From the NCBI GenBank assembly GCA_934591725.1, contig CAKTPR010000061.1, positions 1 through 12,482 of the forward strand: DNA of 12,482 bases. The letters are read 5' to 3'. Made by a program: the position numbers and the translations under genes. The DNA comes from an uncultured Oscillospiraceae bacterium (GTDB taxonomy: Bacteria; Bacillota; Clostridia; Oscillospirales; Oscillospiraceae). The stretch's first letter is position 1. Each line of letters opens with the position of its first letter. Below are positions 1 to 6,738 of this stretch, one piece after another. Under the pieces are notes generated by a model. That model was not told where the DNA came from and did not search any database. It saw only the letters and a program-made list of their open reading frames with translations.

Positions 1-1044
1 GCGGGCTATGTCCTCTGGGGACTTTCGACCGCGGCCTTTGGGTACATTACGCCGGAGAACGCCGCGCGGCTTTTTCCGGGGGCGAACGCCGCCGCGTCGG
101 CGGCGATGCTCGTCGTCATAATGGACTGCGTGATGACCTTCTTCGGCAGCACCGCGAACGACGCGGCCTTCAACGCATACGTCACCGACATCACGGATAA
201 CTCGAACCGCGGCCGCGCGGAGAGCGTGCTGGCTATCCTGCCGCTTATCTCGATGCTCATCATCTTCGGCGCTTTCGACGGGCTGACGCAGCAGGGGAGA
301 TGGCGGGAGTTCTTCAATATCTTCGGCCTTGCGGTGAGCGCCGTCGGCGTGCTGGCAGTCTTCCTCGTGCAGGACGAGCCTGGCCTCAAGCGCGGCTCGG
401 ACAGCTATTTCAAGAACCTGCTCTACGGCTTCAGGCCGTTGGTCGTGAGGGAGAACCCGGAGCTTTATCTGTCGTTTGCGGCGTTCTGCCTGTTCTCGGT
501 TGCGGTGCAGGTGTTCTTCCCGTACCTCATCATCTACATACAGAATTATCTCGGCATCACGGATTATGCGATAGTCCTCGGCGTGGTGCTGATCCTCGCG
601 TCTGTCGTGAGCGTCGTGTCGGGGCGCTTTATCGACCGGCTTGGCAAGCTGCGCTTCGTGTTCCCCGCGGCGGCTGTCATGCTCGCGGGGCTTATAGGCA
701 TGTTCTTTGTGCGCGGGAGCATCGGCGTGATGATCGCGGGAACGGTGATGATGAGCGGGTACATGATGATGACCTCGGCGCTCGGCGCGAATATACGCGA
801 CTGGACGCCGGCGGATAAGGCCGGGCATTTCCAGGGCATACGCATGATATTCGCGGTGCTGCTGCCGATGGTGACAGGCCCTGCGATAGGCGCGGCGGTC
901 ATAAAGAACGGCGCGAGCACCTATGTGGAGTTAGGGCAGGTAAAGACTGTCCCGACGCCGGGGATATACCTTGCCGCGGCCGCTGTGCTGCTGCTGACCT
1001 TTGTGCCGGTATTGGTACTGCGGAGGAAAGAAAACGCAGTGTGA
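1..1044 (+). CDS. MFS-type transporter, 5' end outside window
   Basis: The reading frame is open from the first base, so the start lies upstream; 347 residues are visible. They form a string of hydrophobic helices (about 8-9 can be seen) separated by short charged loops, and the protein ends in a basic tail (RRKENAV). A loop after an early helix has the sequence AYVTDITDNSNRGRAESVLA, which resembles the conserved acidic/basic loop 2-3 of the major facilitator and GPH-type sugar symporter families, where an Asp and an Arg gate the transport cycle. A second such loop (RFIDRLGKLR) opens the C-terminal half. I infer a secondary transporter in the cytoplasmic membrane. The substrate cannot be read from the sequence and no metabolic gene is adjacent. 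Codon use matches the rest of the chromosome. The fold call is fairly safe; the subfamily is not. Confidence 0.85.
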   Translation, partial: AGYVLWGLSTAAFGYITPENAARLFPGANAAASAAMLVVIMDCVMTFFGSTANDAAFNAYVTDITDNSNRGRAESVLAILPLISMLIIFGAFDGLTQQGRWREFFNIFGLAVSAVGVLAVFLVQDEPGLKRGSDSYFKNLLYGFRPLVVRENPELYLSFAAFCLFSVAVQVFFPYLIIYIQNYLGITDYAIVLGVVLILASVVSVVSGRFIDRLGKLRFVFPAAAVMLAGLIGMFFVRGSIGVMIAGTVMMSGYMMMTSALGANIRDWTPADKAGHFQGIRMIFAVLLPMVTGPAIGAAVIKNGASTYVELGQVKTVPTPGIYLAAAAVLLLTFVPVLVLRRKENAV

Positions 1045-1048
1045 AAAA

Positions 1049-1070
1049 GGCTTCCCCTCAAGGGAAAGCC
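1049..1070. repeat. Imperfect hairpin after the transporter gene
   Basis: GGCTT-C-CCC, loop TCAA, GGG-A-AAGCC folds into 5 + 3 base pairs with one C/A mismatch, starting 4 bases after the transporter stop codon. On the plus strand no T-run follows, so it is a poor intrinsic terminator for the transporter. The run of five A lies on its left, so the T-run falls on the minus strand, where no gene ends. Hairpins of the GGCTTCCCC...GGGGAAGCC type are often scattered between genes in clostridial genomes; I infer this may be a decayed copy of such an element. Confidence 0.4.
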
Positions 1071-1122
1071 ATGATACTGCTGTGAGAACAGTGCGCATAA
1101 GAAGATGTTTAGGGAGCAAAGC

Positions 1123-1359
1123 ATGGACAGAAGTGAGTTTCTTATTCAACTGAAGCAAAAGGGAATAGACCCTCAAATCGTCAGCTTTGGCAGCAGCACA
1201 AAGGATGGCTGCAACATCCGGAAAAACCGTCTTGGCTGGGAAGTATTCGTGAGAGAAAGAGGAAAAGAGTACGACAGTATAGGCTTTCCATCGGAAAGTG
1301 ATGCCTTGCAGTATATGTATGATGAACTTGTAAAAATATACGGAAATGGGCAGAACTGA
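1123..1359 (+). CDS. Small unknown protein (78 aa), possibly immunity-like
   Basis: An ATG at 1105 is also in frame, but AGGGAG at 1111-1116 lies 6 bases before the ATG at 1123, so I chose the second start (MDRSEFLIQ...). The product is a small soluble alpha/beta-looking protein without signal peptide or membrane segment. Its middle reads GWEVFVRERGKEYDSIGF and is followed by SESDALQYMYDEL. This layout (GWxVxxxERG, then an aromatic, SExxA and an amphipathic helix) reminds me of small immunity proteins of bacterial polymorphic toxin systems. That is a resemblance, not an identification: no toxin gene is beside it. Base composition is clearly more AT-rich than the flanking transporter and asnB, which suggests later acquisition. 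It lies 78 bp after the transporter gene, and no clear promoter of its own can be seen. Confidence 0.65.
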   Translation: MDRSEFLIQLKQKGIDPQIVSFGSSTKDGCNIRKNRLGWEVFVRERGKEYDSIGFPSESDALQYMYDELVKIYGNGQN

Positions 1360-1403
1360 TATCGGCAGACAGACAAGTGACTGCTGTGTAAAGACAGAAG
1401 TCA

Positions 1404-1411
1404 AACCGGTT
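1404..1411. promoter_or_regulatory. Palindrome AACCGGTT, upstream copy
   Basis: A perfect 8-bp palindrome about 50 bp upstream of the -35 box of the asnB promoter. A second copy, in a longer palindrome, is at 1519-1526, and the two centres are 115 bp apart. Both are preceded by AAAGACAG and followed by a related GG-AAAG sequence. A role as paired operator sites is inference only. Confidence 0.25.
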
Positions 1412-1460
1412 CAGGAAAGCTACCCCCGGGAAGTTGCACAAAATCTTCTGCAAAAAACTG

Positions 1461-1489
1461 TTGACAATGTCGAACGAGAGGTGTATATT
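1461..1489 (+). promoter_or_regulatory. Sigma-A promoter of asnB
   Basis: Perfect -35 box TTGACA (1461-1466) and -10 box TATATT (1484-1489) with a 17-bp spacer. Transcription should begin near 1496. That gives an untranslated leader of about 335 bases in front of asnB, which contains the T-box riboswitch. Confidence 0.85.
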
Positions 1490-1499
1490 ACACGCATCA

Positions 1500-1543
1500 A
1501 AAGACAGTGACGCTTCGGAACCGGTTCCGGGCAAAGTGTCTTT
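1500..1543 (+). other. Leader stem-loop before the T-box
   Basis: AAAGACA (1500-1506) pairs with TGTCTTT (1537-1543) over 7 bp. The loop contains the 12-bp palindrome GGAACCGGTTCC (1517-1528), which can itself fold or serve as a DNA-level operator. It lies at the very 5' end of the predicted transcript, outside the usual T-box core. It could be an RNA 5' stabiliser, an extra leader stem, or a DNA binding site; the sequence does not decide between these. Confidence 0.4.
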
Positions 1544-1564
1544 CACAAATTTACAGGCGTTTGA

Positions 1565-1784
1565 ATCCGGACAAGTAATGCGGGGAACTCACTTACAGAG
1601 AGTGCGCGGAAGCTGAAAAGCGCACAGCCGAGCCTGCACGAATAACACCGGGTGAGCCGCGAGGGGAAAGGGAAACCGAGTATCCGAGCCGTCCGCGTCC
1701 CGCGTCAGTGGACAAGGGTTTGATTGAACCCCGGGAATGAGAAAAAAGATAGGTGGCACCGCGAGGTACAGCACTTGCCCTATC
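1565..1784 (+). promoter_or_regulatory. T-box riboswitch, tRNA-Asn specific (AAC specifier)
   Basis: The conserved T-box sequence AGGTGGCACCGCG is at 1751-1763. The antiterminator folds exactly: GATAGG (1748-1753) with CCTATC (1779-1784), a 7-base bulge TGGCACC (1754-1760), then GCGAG (1761-1765) with CTTGC (1774-1778). Stem I is also readable: base helix ATCCGG (1565-1570) with CCGGGT (1648-1653), loop-E strand AGTA (1574-1577) opposite GAA (1640-1642), upper helix TGCGGG (1579-1584) with CCTGCA (1633-1638), and the AG-bulge CAGAGAG at 1596-1602. The specifier position holds AAC (1644-1646) followed by the usual purine, so it should read the GUU anticodon of tRNA-Asn. The UGGC in the bulge pairs with GCCA, which fits the G discriminator base of bacterial tRNA-Asn. 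Uncharged tRNA-Asn would thus turn on asnB. No convincing terminator with a T-run follows before the gene, so the read-out (transcription or translation) is open. Confidence 0.93.
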
Positions 1785-1831
1785 GTACATGCTGAACATT
1801 TTATATCCGACATCAATGGGAGGAAATGTTT

Positions 1832-3412
1832 ATGTGTTCGATAATGGGCTTTTGCGGCAGCGGCGTCACCTTTGCGCGTTTTAAGGAATGTTTTGACAGA
1901 ACGGTATCCAGAGGGCCGGACGATACCCGTTACGTGGATACCGGGCGCGGCCTGCTCGGCTTCCACCGGCTTGCCATCATGGGTCTGCACCCGGAGGGGA
2001 TGCAGCCGTTCGAGCTGCACGGCAGCTACGCCGTCTGCAACGGCGAGATATACGGCTTTGAGAAGCTGCGCGAGGAGCTTATCGCCAAGGGCTACAAGTT
2101 TAAGAGCGAGTCCGACTGCGAGATACTCCTGCCCCTGTACGAGCAGTACGGCACGGATATGTTCAGGATGCTCGACGCAGAGTTTGCGCTCATCATCTAT
2201 GACGCCAAGACACGTGGTTTTGTCGCCGCGCGCGACCCCATCGGCATCCGCCCGCTCTATTACGGCTATACCGATTCCGGTGAAATAGTCTTTGCCAGCG
2301 AACCGAAGAACCTCGTCGGCCTCGTCGGGAAGATCATGCCGTTCCCTCCCGGACATTATTACATCGACGGAAAGTTCGTTTGCTATGCCGATATGTCCAG
2401 GGTCGAGAGCGTCTGCCATGACGACCTTGAAACGGCCTGCGCGAAGATACATGAAAAGCTCGTCGCCGGTATCGAGAAGCGCCTTGTCGCCGACGCGAAG
2501 GTGGGCTTCCTGCTCTCCGGCGGGCTTGATTCCTCGCTCGTCTGCGCCGTTGCCGCCCGCAAAAGCGACAAGCCCATACGCACCTTTGCCATCGGCATGG
2601 CGACGGATGCGATAGACCTCAAGTACGCCAAGGAAGTCGCAGACTACATCGGCAGCGAGCACACCGAGGTCATCATCACGCGCGATGATGTTATCGCGTC
2701 GCTTGATAAGCTTATCTATATCCTCGGCACCTATGACATCACGACCATCCGCGCCAGCATGGGCATGTACCTGCTGTGCAAGGCGATACATGAGCAGACC
2801 GATATCCGCGTGCTGCTGACAGGCGAAATTTCCGATGAGCTCTTCGGCTATAAATACACCGACTTTGCACCCTCACCCGAGGAATTCCAGAAGGAAGCCG
2901 AGAAGCGCATACGCGAGCTGCACATGTACGATGTGCTCCGCGCCGACCGCTGCATTTCCGTGAACTCCCTTGAGGCGCGCGTACCGTTCGGCGATCTTGA
3001 CTTTGTAAAATACGTCATGAGCCTTGACCCGGCGATGAAGATGAACACCTACGGCAAGGGCAAGTACCTGCTGCGCCACGCCTTTGAGGGCGACTGGCTC
3101 CCGCACGATATCCTCTACCGCGAGAAGGCCGCGTTCTCCGACGCTGTCGGCCACTCCCTCGTTGACGACCTCAAGGAGTACGCCGCGTCATATTACACCG
3201 ATGAGGAGTACGAGGAAAAGCGCATGAAGTATGACCATGCGCGCCCGTTCACCAAGGAGTCGCTTCTCTACCGCGAGATATTCGAGAAGTATTACCCCGG
3301 CCAGAGTGACATGGTGGTCGATTTCTGGATGCCGAACAAGAGCTGGAAGGGCTGCGATGTCGACGATCCTTCCGCACGCGTGCTGTCGAACTACGGCGCA
3401 AGCGGTGTGTGA
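1832..3412 (+). CDS. asnB: Asparagine synthase (glutamine-hydrolysing), AsnB type
   Basis: Makes asparagine from aspartate, ATP and glutamine in the cytosol (EC 6.3.5.4). I chose the ATG at 1832, not the in-frame ATG at 1826. It is 8 bases after GGGAGG (1818-1823) and places Cys at position 2, the N-terminal nucleophile exposed after Met removal. The class II glutaminase domain shows RGPDDTR (27-33), RLAI (46-49) and NGEIY (70-74). The synthetase domain has the PP-loop SGGLDSS (229-235) and the EARVPFGD segment. The length of 526 aa is a little short of E. coli AsnB (554). One oddity is that the loop usually written GEGSDELFGGY reads GEISDELFGY here, with Ile for Gly and one residue fewer; this may be typical of a clostridial subgroup. 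The gene is monocistronic as far as visible and is controlled by the Asn T-box leader. The AAC specifier agrees with the function. Confidence 0.96.
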   Translation: MCSIMGFCGSGVTFARFKECFDRTVSRGPDDTRYVDTGRGLLGFHRLAIMGLHPEGMQPFELHGSYAVCNGEIYGFEKLREELIAKGYKFKSESDCEILLPLYEQYGTDMFRMLDAEFALIIYDAKTRGFVAARDPIGIRPLYYGYTDSGEIVFASEPKNLVGLVGKIMPFPPGHYYIDGKFVCYADMSRVESVCHDDLETACAKIHEKLVAGIEKRLVADAKVGFLLSGGLDSSLVCAVAARKSDKPIRTFAIGMATDAIDLKYAKEVADYIGSEHTEVIITRDDVIASLDKLIYILGTYDITTIRASMGMYLLCKAIHEQTDIRVLLTGEISDELFGYKYTDFAPSPEEFQKEAEKRIRELHMYDVLRADRCISVNSLEARVPFGDLDFVKYVMSLDPAMKMNTYGKGKYLLRHAFEGDWLPHDILYREKAAFSDAVGHSLVDDLKEYAASYYTDEEYEEKRMKYDHARPFTKESLLYREIFEKYYPGQSDMVVDFWMPNKSWKGCDVDDPSARVLSNYGASGV

Positions 3413-3551
3413 GAATATACATGATTGCTAAGTGAACTATAGACAGCTGCAAATGCTGTTACCGGATATACAAAGCACAGTTGTCTTAAACAAAATAGGA
3501 AAAGCAGTATCTTGGTGGGCCAAAAGTTCAAAATATTGGAGAATATAATGT

Positions 3552-3806
3552 ATGGTGAGCGAAGAAAAAGCAATAGGAATTATCAATAAATACTTACAGC
3601 GTGCCCATGAAACAAATATTCGTCAATATTTTCCTGTTACGGCATCACAGATTTACGGTGATGGTAAGTTGTGCGAACATATAATAGATTATTTGGGAGA
3701 TGTATATAGCTGCGCCGGTTTGGATGCAAATTATGTAGAAAACGCGTGTGGCTCGGAAATACAAGAGGCGATCAACTTTCTCGCTTTTTGTAATAGAAAA
3801 GCATAG
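3552..3806 (+). CDS. Small unknown protein (84 aa)
   Basis: I do not recognise this protein. It starts MVSEEKAIGI with GGAG at 3538-3541, ten bases before the ATG. An ATG at 3548 in another frame is better spaced but encodes only 13 codons. The product is a soluble, mostly helical-looking acidic protein with four cysteines and no signal peptide or membrane segment. It ends in CNRKA. Its base composition is AT-rich compared with asnB, like the small gene at 1123, and both look like cargo added around asnB. It runs into the bidirectional terminator at 3856. No clear promoter is visible in the 139 bases after asnB, so it may rely on read-through. Confidence 0.6.
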   Translation: MVSEEKAIGIINKYLQRAHETNIRQYFPVTASQIYGDGKLCEHIIDYLGDVYSCAGLDANYVENACGSEIQEAINFLAFCNRKA

Positions 3807-3855
3807 GTATAACGCACAGGCGTATTGACGAAGAACAGATACCCCTATAAAATAA

Positions 3856-3885
3856 CTCGGCGCTGCAAATGCAGTGCCGAGTTTT
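3856..3885. terminator. Bidirectional intrinsic terminator
   Basis: Eleven base pairs (CTCGGCGCTGC 3856-3866 with GCAGTGCCGAG 3871-3881, one G-T pair) close an AAAT loop. On the plus strand TTTT follows; on the minus strand a T-rich tail (TTATTTTATA) follows. It separates the convergent small gene (ending 3806) and hydrolase gene (stop at 3890-3892). Confidence 0.9.
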
Positions 3886-3889
3886 CGCG

Positions 3890-4537
3890 TTATTCGCTTT
3901 GCGTCTCTTTGCTGTAAAGAAGCTCCGGCCATGGGAAAACATACACGCCGGGTTCCGTATCGGCGGTGATCTCAAGGCTGTGCCGGGAGAGCACCTTGAT
4001 ATCGGCAGAGCGGAACAGCTCAAGAAAACGGTCGACCCCGCAGACCTGCTGGAGCCCCTGCGCGCCGCGGCGGTAGTGCATGGGGACGATGATCCTGGGC
4101 TTCACAGCGTCGGTAATGCGCTTGGCCTGCGCGGCGTCAATGGTGTAATACCCGCCGACGGGGATGAGCAGCACATCGATGCGGCCGAGCTCCTCAAGCT
4201 GTGCGCCCGACAGCTCATGGCCGAGATCGCCGAGATGCGCGAGGTTCATACCCTCGGAGGAGATAACGGAGACGAGGTTCCTGCCGCGCTTTTCGCCGTG
4301 CTTGCTGTCGTGGAAGGTCTCGATCTGGCGCAGCTTCATTTCGGGCTTGTGCCCGGAAAGAATGATCCGCTCCGGTGCGCAGTGGTCGCTGTGCCCGTGG
4401 CTGCATATCACCGCGTCAGCCTTCAGCTCCGGCAGCTCAAGCCCCGGAACGGAGCCGGGAGCATAGGGGTCGAAGACCACCGTCCCGTTCTCGCAGATGA
4501 CCTTAAAGCATGAATGCCCGTACCATATCAGCTTCAT
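3890..4537 (-). CDS. Metallo-beta-lactamase-fold hydrolase (UlaG/UPF0173-like)
   Basis: A 215-aa cytosolic protein with a complete metal site. It has SHGHSDH (H47, H49, D51, H52), HLGDLGH (H101, D104) and PMHYR (H154), preceded by the N-terminal YGHSCF typical of the UlaG-like/UPF0173 branch of the metallo-beta-lactamase superfamily. The spacing and the total length fit that family. Members bind two metal ions and cleave phosphoester or lactone bonds, but most have no known substrate, so I give no reaction. The start ATG at 4537 follows AAAGGAG at 8-base spacing. It is monocistronic: its own promoter is at 4581-4610 and the terminator at 3856-3881 starts 9 bases after its stop codon. Confidence 0.88.
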   Translation of the reverse strand: MKLIWYGHSCFKVICENGTVVFDPYAPGSVPGLELPELKADAVICSHGHSDHCAPERIILSGHKPEMKLRQIETFHDSKHGEKRGRNLVSVISSEGMNLAHLGDLGHELSGAQLEELGRIDVLLIPVGGYYTIDAAQAKRITDAVKPRIIVPMHYRRGAQGLQQVCGVDRFLELFRSADIKVLSRHSLEITADTEPGVYVFPWPELLYSKETQSE

Positions 4538-4580
4538 TTAACACGCTCCTTTCTGAAATTATAACGGTGTTGGTGTAACT

Positions 4581-4610
4581 ATTATAATATGGAAGAGGAG
4601 CGCGAGTCAA
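4581..4610 (-). promoter_or_regulatory. Promoter of the metallo-hydrolase gene
   Basis: Reading the minus strand, TTGACT (4610-4605) and TATAAT (4586-4581) are separated by 18 bp, with transcription expected near 4574. It sits just after the YcxB-like gene, so the two minus-strand genes need not be co-transcribed, although no terminator is seen between them. Confidence 0.75.
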
Positions 4611-4628
4611 CGCCAAATTCGTGTCAGA

Positions 4629-5192
4629 TCAGAGCCGTGGCCCCTGAAATCTGTCGTCAAGGTTCGAGAAGCTTCTCAGACCAAAGTTCAGCAGCGTCAC
4701 TGGCTGCTTCCAAGAGAGCCCGGATTTGCGCGTGATGAGATCCTTGAGGTCGTTCACGCTGCCGCCGGAGACGGTGTTCTTCTGCACCATGAAGGCCGCG
4801 CGGTTCTGGAGGAACATATACAGATAATTGCTGTCCTCCGCAAGACGGGAAAAGGAAGTGTAGCTTACAGGCTCGGTATCGGGATTGTAGCTGAACTTGG
4901 TGGGGCCGAAGCTGTAGTTAAAAACAGGCAGCTGCCCGCCGAGCTGCTTTATCACGGCGTCCGCGCGGGACTTTGCCACGGCGTTGCTGCCGGTCAGCAT
5001 GAAGCAGCCTATCATGATGCAGACGAGCGAAATGCTCGTGGAAACTTTTCCCACTATGCCGAAAACGACAAGTGCAATGGCGACCACATACAGGGCGACT
5101 TTCTTGCCGAACTCAAAGGTGTTGTACTGCGTGATGCACATAAGCTCCACAGATTCTTTGCTGTGTGCCATTTTTGCGGTGATGTTGGTCAT
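4629..5192 (-). CDS. YcxB-like membrane protein
   Basis: A 187-aa protein with two closely spaced hydrophobic segments (about residues 31-49 and 51-72) joined by a very short turn. A soluble C-terminal part follows, with the pattern FSYNPDTEPVSYTSFSRLAE, then YLYMFLQNRAAFMVQK and LKDLI. This two-helix hairpin followed by a small beta-rich domain is the layout of the YcxB-like family in Gram-positive bacteria, whose role is not known. The start ATG at 5192 has GGGGAGG 7 bases before it. It has its own promoter (5218-5246). Nothing in the neighbourhood suggests a specific job. Confidence 0.78.
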   Translation of the reverse strand: MTNITAKMAHSKESVELMCITQYNTFEFGKKVALYVVAIALVVFGIVGKVSTSISLVCIMIGCFMLTGSNAVAKSRADAVIKQLGGQLPVFNYSFGPTKFSYNPDTEPVSYTSFSRLAEDSNYLYMFLQNRAAFMVQKNTVSGGSVNDLKDLITRKSGLSWKQPVTLLNFGLRSFSNLDDRFQGPRL

Positions 5193-5217
5193 TGGAGAAC
5201 CTCCCCTCGTTTGACTG

Positions 5218-5246
5218 ATTATAACATCATTCCCGCCTTACGGCAA
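5218..5246 (-). promoter_or_regulatory. Extended -10 promoter of the YcxB-like gene
   Basis: On the minus strand: -35 TTGCCG (5246-5241), 17-bp spacer, -10 TATAAT (5223-5218), preceded by TG one base upstream (TGTTATAAT), an extended -10 element. The -35 box begins right at the tail of the gdhA terminator, so the spacing is compact. Confidence 0.75.
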
Positions 5247-5279
5247 GTAAAAACCGGCAGAGCCTTAGCTCTGCCGGTT
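5247..5279 (-). terminator. Intrinsic terminator of gdhA
   Basis: A perfect 12-bp stem (AACCGGCAGAGC 5252-5263 with GCTCTGCCGGTT 5268-5279) and CTTA loop. On the minus strand five T residues and AC follow the stem. It begins 24 bases after the gdhA stop codon. Confidence 0.92.
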
Positions 5280-5303
5280 CGGTTTGCCAAAGGGATCCTT
5301 ATA

Positions 5304-6653
5304 TCAGACGATGCCCTGAGCCATCATCGCGTCTGCGACCTTAAGGAAGCCCGCGACGTTCGCGCCGACCATGAGATCGCCGGGCTTGCCGCACTCGACG
5401 GAGGCGTCATAGCAGGCCTTGTATATCTCCTGCATGATGCCGTGCAGCTTTTCATCGACCTCGTCAAAGCTCCAAGACATGCGGATGGAGTTCTGGCTCA
5501 TTTCAAGCCCGGAGGTCGCGACGCCGCCGGCATTCGAGGCCTTGCCGGGGGAGTAGAGCAGGCCGTTTGCCTTGACGATCTCAATCGCCTCAGGAGTCAG
5601 CGGCATGTTCGCGCCCTCGAAGACGGCGATGCAGCCGTTATCGACGAGCTTCTGCGCGCCCTCGGCGTCCATCTCGTTCTGGGATGCGCAGGGGTGAGCG
5701 ATGTCGCACTTGACGCTCCAGATATTCCTGCAGCCCTCGTGGTACTCGGAGCCGGGGACTTCCTGCGCATAAACGCTGATGCGCGCGCGGCGCTTCTGCT
5801 TGATGTCAAAGAGCTTCTCAAGATTGATGCCCTTGGGGTCGTAGACATATCCCTGAGAGTCGCTCATCGCGACGACCTTGCCGCCGAGCTGGGTGCATTT
5901 CTCAGCCGCGTACTGTGCGACGTTGCCGGAACCGGAGACGACGACGGTCTTGCCCTCATAGCTGTCGTTTCTCTGATACTTGAGAGCTTCGGCGGAGAAG
6001 TAGCACAGACCGTAGCCGGTGGCCTGGGTGCGCGCAAGGGAGCCGCCGTAGCTCAGACCCTTGCCGGTGAGCACGCCGCCGTCGAAACGGTCGACAATGC
6101 GCTTATACTGACCGAAGAGGTAGCCGATCTCGCGCGCGCCGACGCCGATGTCACCGGCGGGGGTGTCGGTAAACTGACCGATGTGGCGGTAAAGCTCGGT
6201 CATAAAGCTCTGGCAGAAGCGCATGACCTCGGCGTCGGACTTGCCCTTGGGGTCAAAGTCGGAGCCGCCCTTGCCGCCGCCCATGGGGAGCGTGGTCAGG
6301 GAGTTTTTCAGAACCTGTTCAAAGCCGAGGAATTTTATAACGGAGAGGTTCACGGAGGGGTGGAAGCGCAGACCGCCCTTGTAGGGGCCTATGGCGGAGT
6401 TATACTGCACTCTGAAGCCGCGGTTGACGCGGGTCACGCCCTGGTCGTCCACCCAGGGAACGCGGAACTCAACAACGCGCTCAGGCTCGACAAAGCGCTC
6501 GATAAGCCCGGCCTTTTCCCATTCGGGGTGCTTGTCGATAACAAGCTCAAGAGACTCGAAAACCTCGCGCACGGCCTGAAGAAATTCGGGTTCATGTGCG
6601 TCGCGGCGCTCGACGTCAGCATAAACTCTCTTTAAGTATTCGTTGCTAAACAT
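5304..6653 (-). CDS. gdhA: Glutamate dehydrogenase (NADP-type)
   Basis: Interconverts 2-oxoglutarate plus ammonia and glutamate with NAD(P)H (EC 1.4.1.4 type), usually as a cytosolic hexamer. The 449 aa match the usual length of the small hexameric enzymes. Visible motifs: GPYKGGLRFHP (K92), PMGGGKGG (K128, the catalytic lysine position), PAGDIG (D168, the catalytic aspartate position) and the Rossmann motif SGSGNVA (240-246) followed by AMSDSQG. The SDS at the cofactor-ribose position is more in line with NADPH than NADH, but I have not tested that. The ATG at 6653 has GGAGG 6 bases upstream. It is transcribed alone from 6681-6709 to the terminator at 5247. As the main ammonia-fixing enzyme seen here, it fits with asnB and nadE in an amide-nitrogen neighbourhood. 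Confidence 0.97.
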   Translation of the reverse strand: MFSNEYLKRVYADVERRDAHEPEFLQAVREVFESLELVIDKHPEWEKAGLIERFVEPERVVEFRVPWVDDQGVTRVNRGFRVQYNSAIGPYKGGLRFHPSVNLSVIKFLGFEQVLKNSLTTLPMGGGKGGSDFDPKGKSDAEVMRFCQSFMTELYRHIGQFTDTPAGDIGVGAREIGYLFGQYKRIVDRFDGGVLTGKGLSYGGSLARTQATGYGLCYFSAEALKYQRNDSYEGKTVVVSGSGNVAQYAAEKCTQLGGKVVAMSDSQGYVYDPKGINLEKLFDIKQKRRARISVYAQEVPGSEYHEGCRNIWSVKCDIAHPCASQNEMDAEGAQKLVDNGCIAVFEGANMPLTPEAIEIVKANGLLYSPGKASNAGGVATSGLEMSQNSIRMSWSFDEVDEKLHGIMQEIYKACYDASVECGKPGDLMVGANVAGFLKVADAMMAQGIV

Positions 6654-6680
6654 ATTGCACCTCCAATAATTTGTGAGTCA

Positions 6681-6709
6681 ATTATAAAACAAGACTCGCC
6701 ATCTTGCAA
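6681..6709 (-). promoter_or_regulatory. Promoter of gdhA
   Basis: On the minus strand: -35 TTGCAA (6709-6704), 17-bp spacer, -10 TATAAT (6686-6681). Predicted start near 6674, giving a leader of about 20 bases that is little more than the ribosome site. Confidence 0.82.
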
Positions 6710-6738
6710 CGAAAAATAAAAAGCTGGCAAGCAATTAT

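Noticed and set aside
1434..1616. 60-aa frame upstream of asnB, considered as a leader peptide
   Set aside because: It starts before the promoter and runs through T-box Stem I; the RNA structure explains the sequence better.
1589..2791. 400-aa open frame on the minus strand across the asnB leader and gene
   Set aside because: It is antisense to asnB, whose catalytic motifs are unmistakable, and it crosses the T-box. Long antisense frames are expected in GC-rich coding DNA.
3443..3459. Hairpin ACAGC/GCTGT after asnB, considered as a terminator
   Set aside because: It has only five pairs and no T-run, so it cannot be supported as an intrinsic terminator.
3869..4513. 214-aa plus-strand frame
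   Set aside because: It is antisense to the metallo-hydrolase and begins inside a terminator hairpin.
5163..6635. 490-aa open frame on the plus strand
   Set aside because: It is antisense to gdhA, lacks a ribosome site and has the Ala/Val/Leu/Asp-rich make-up of a shadow frame.
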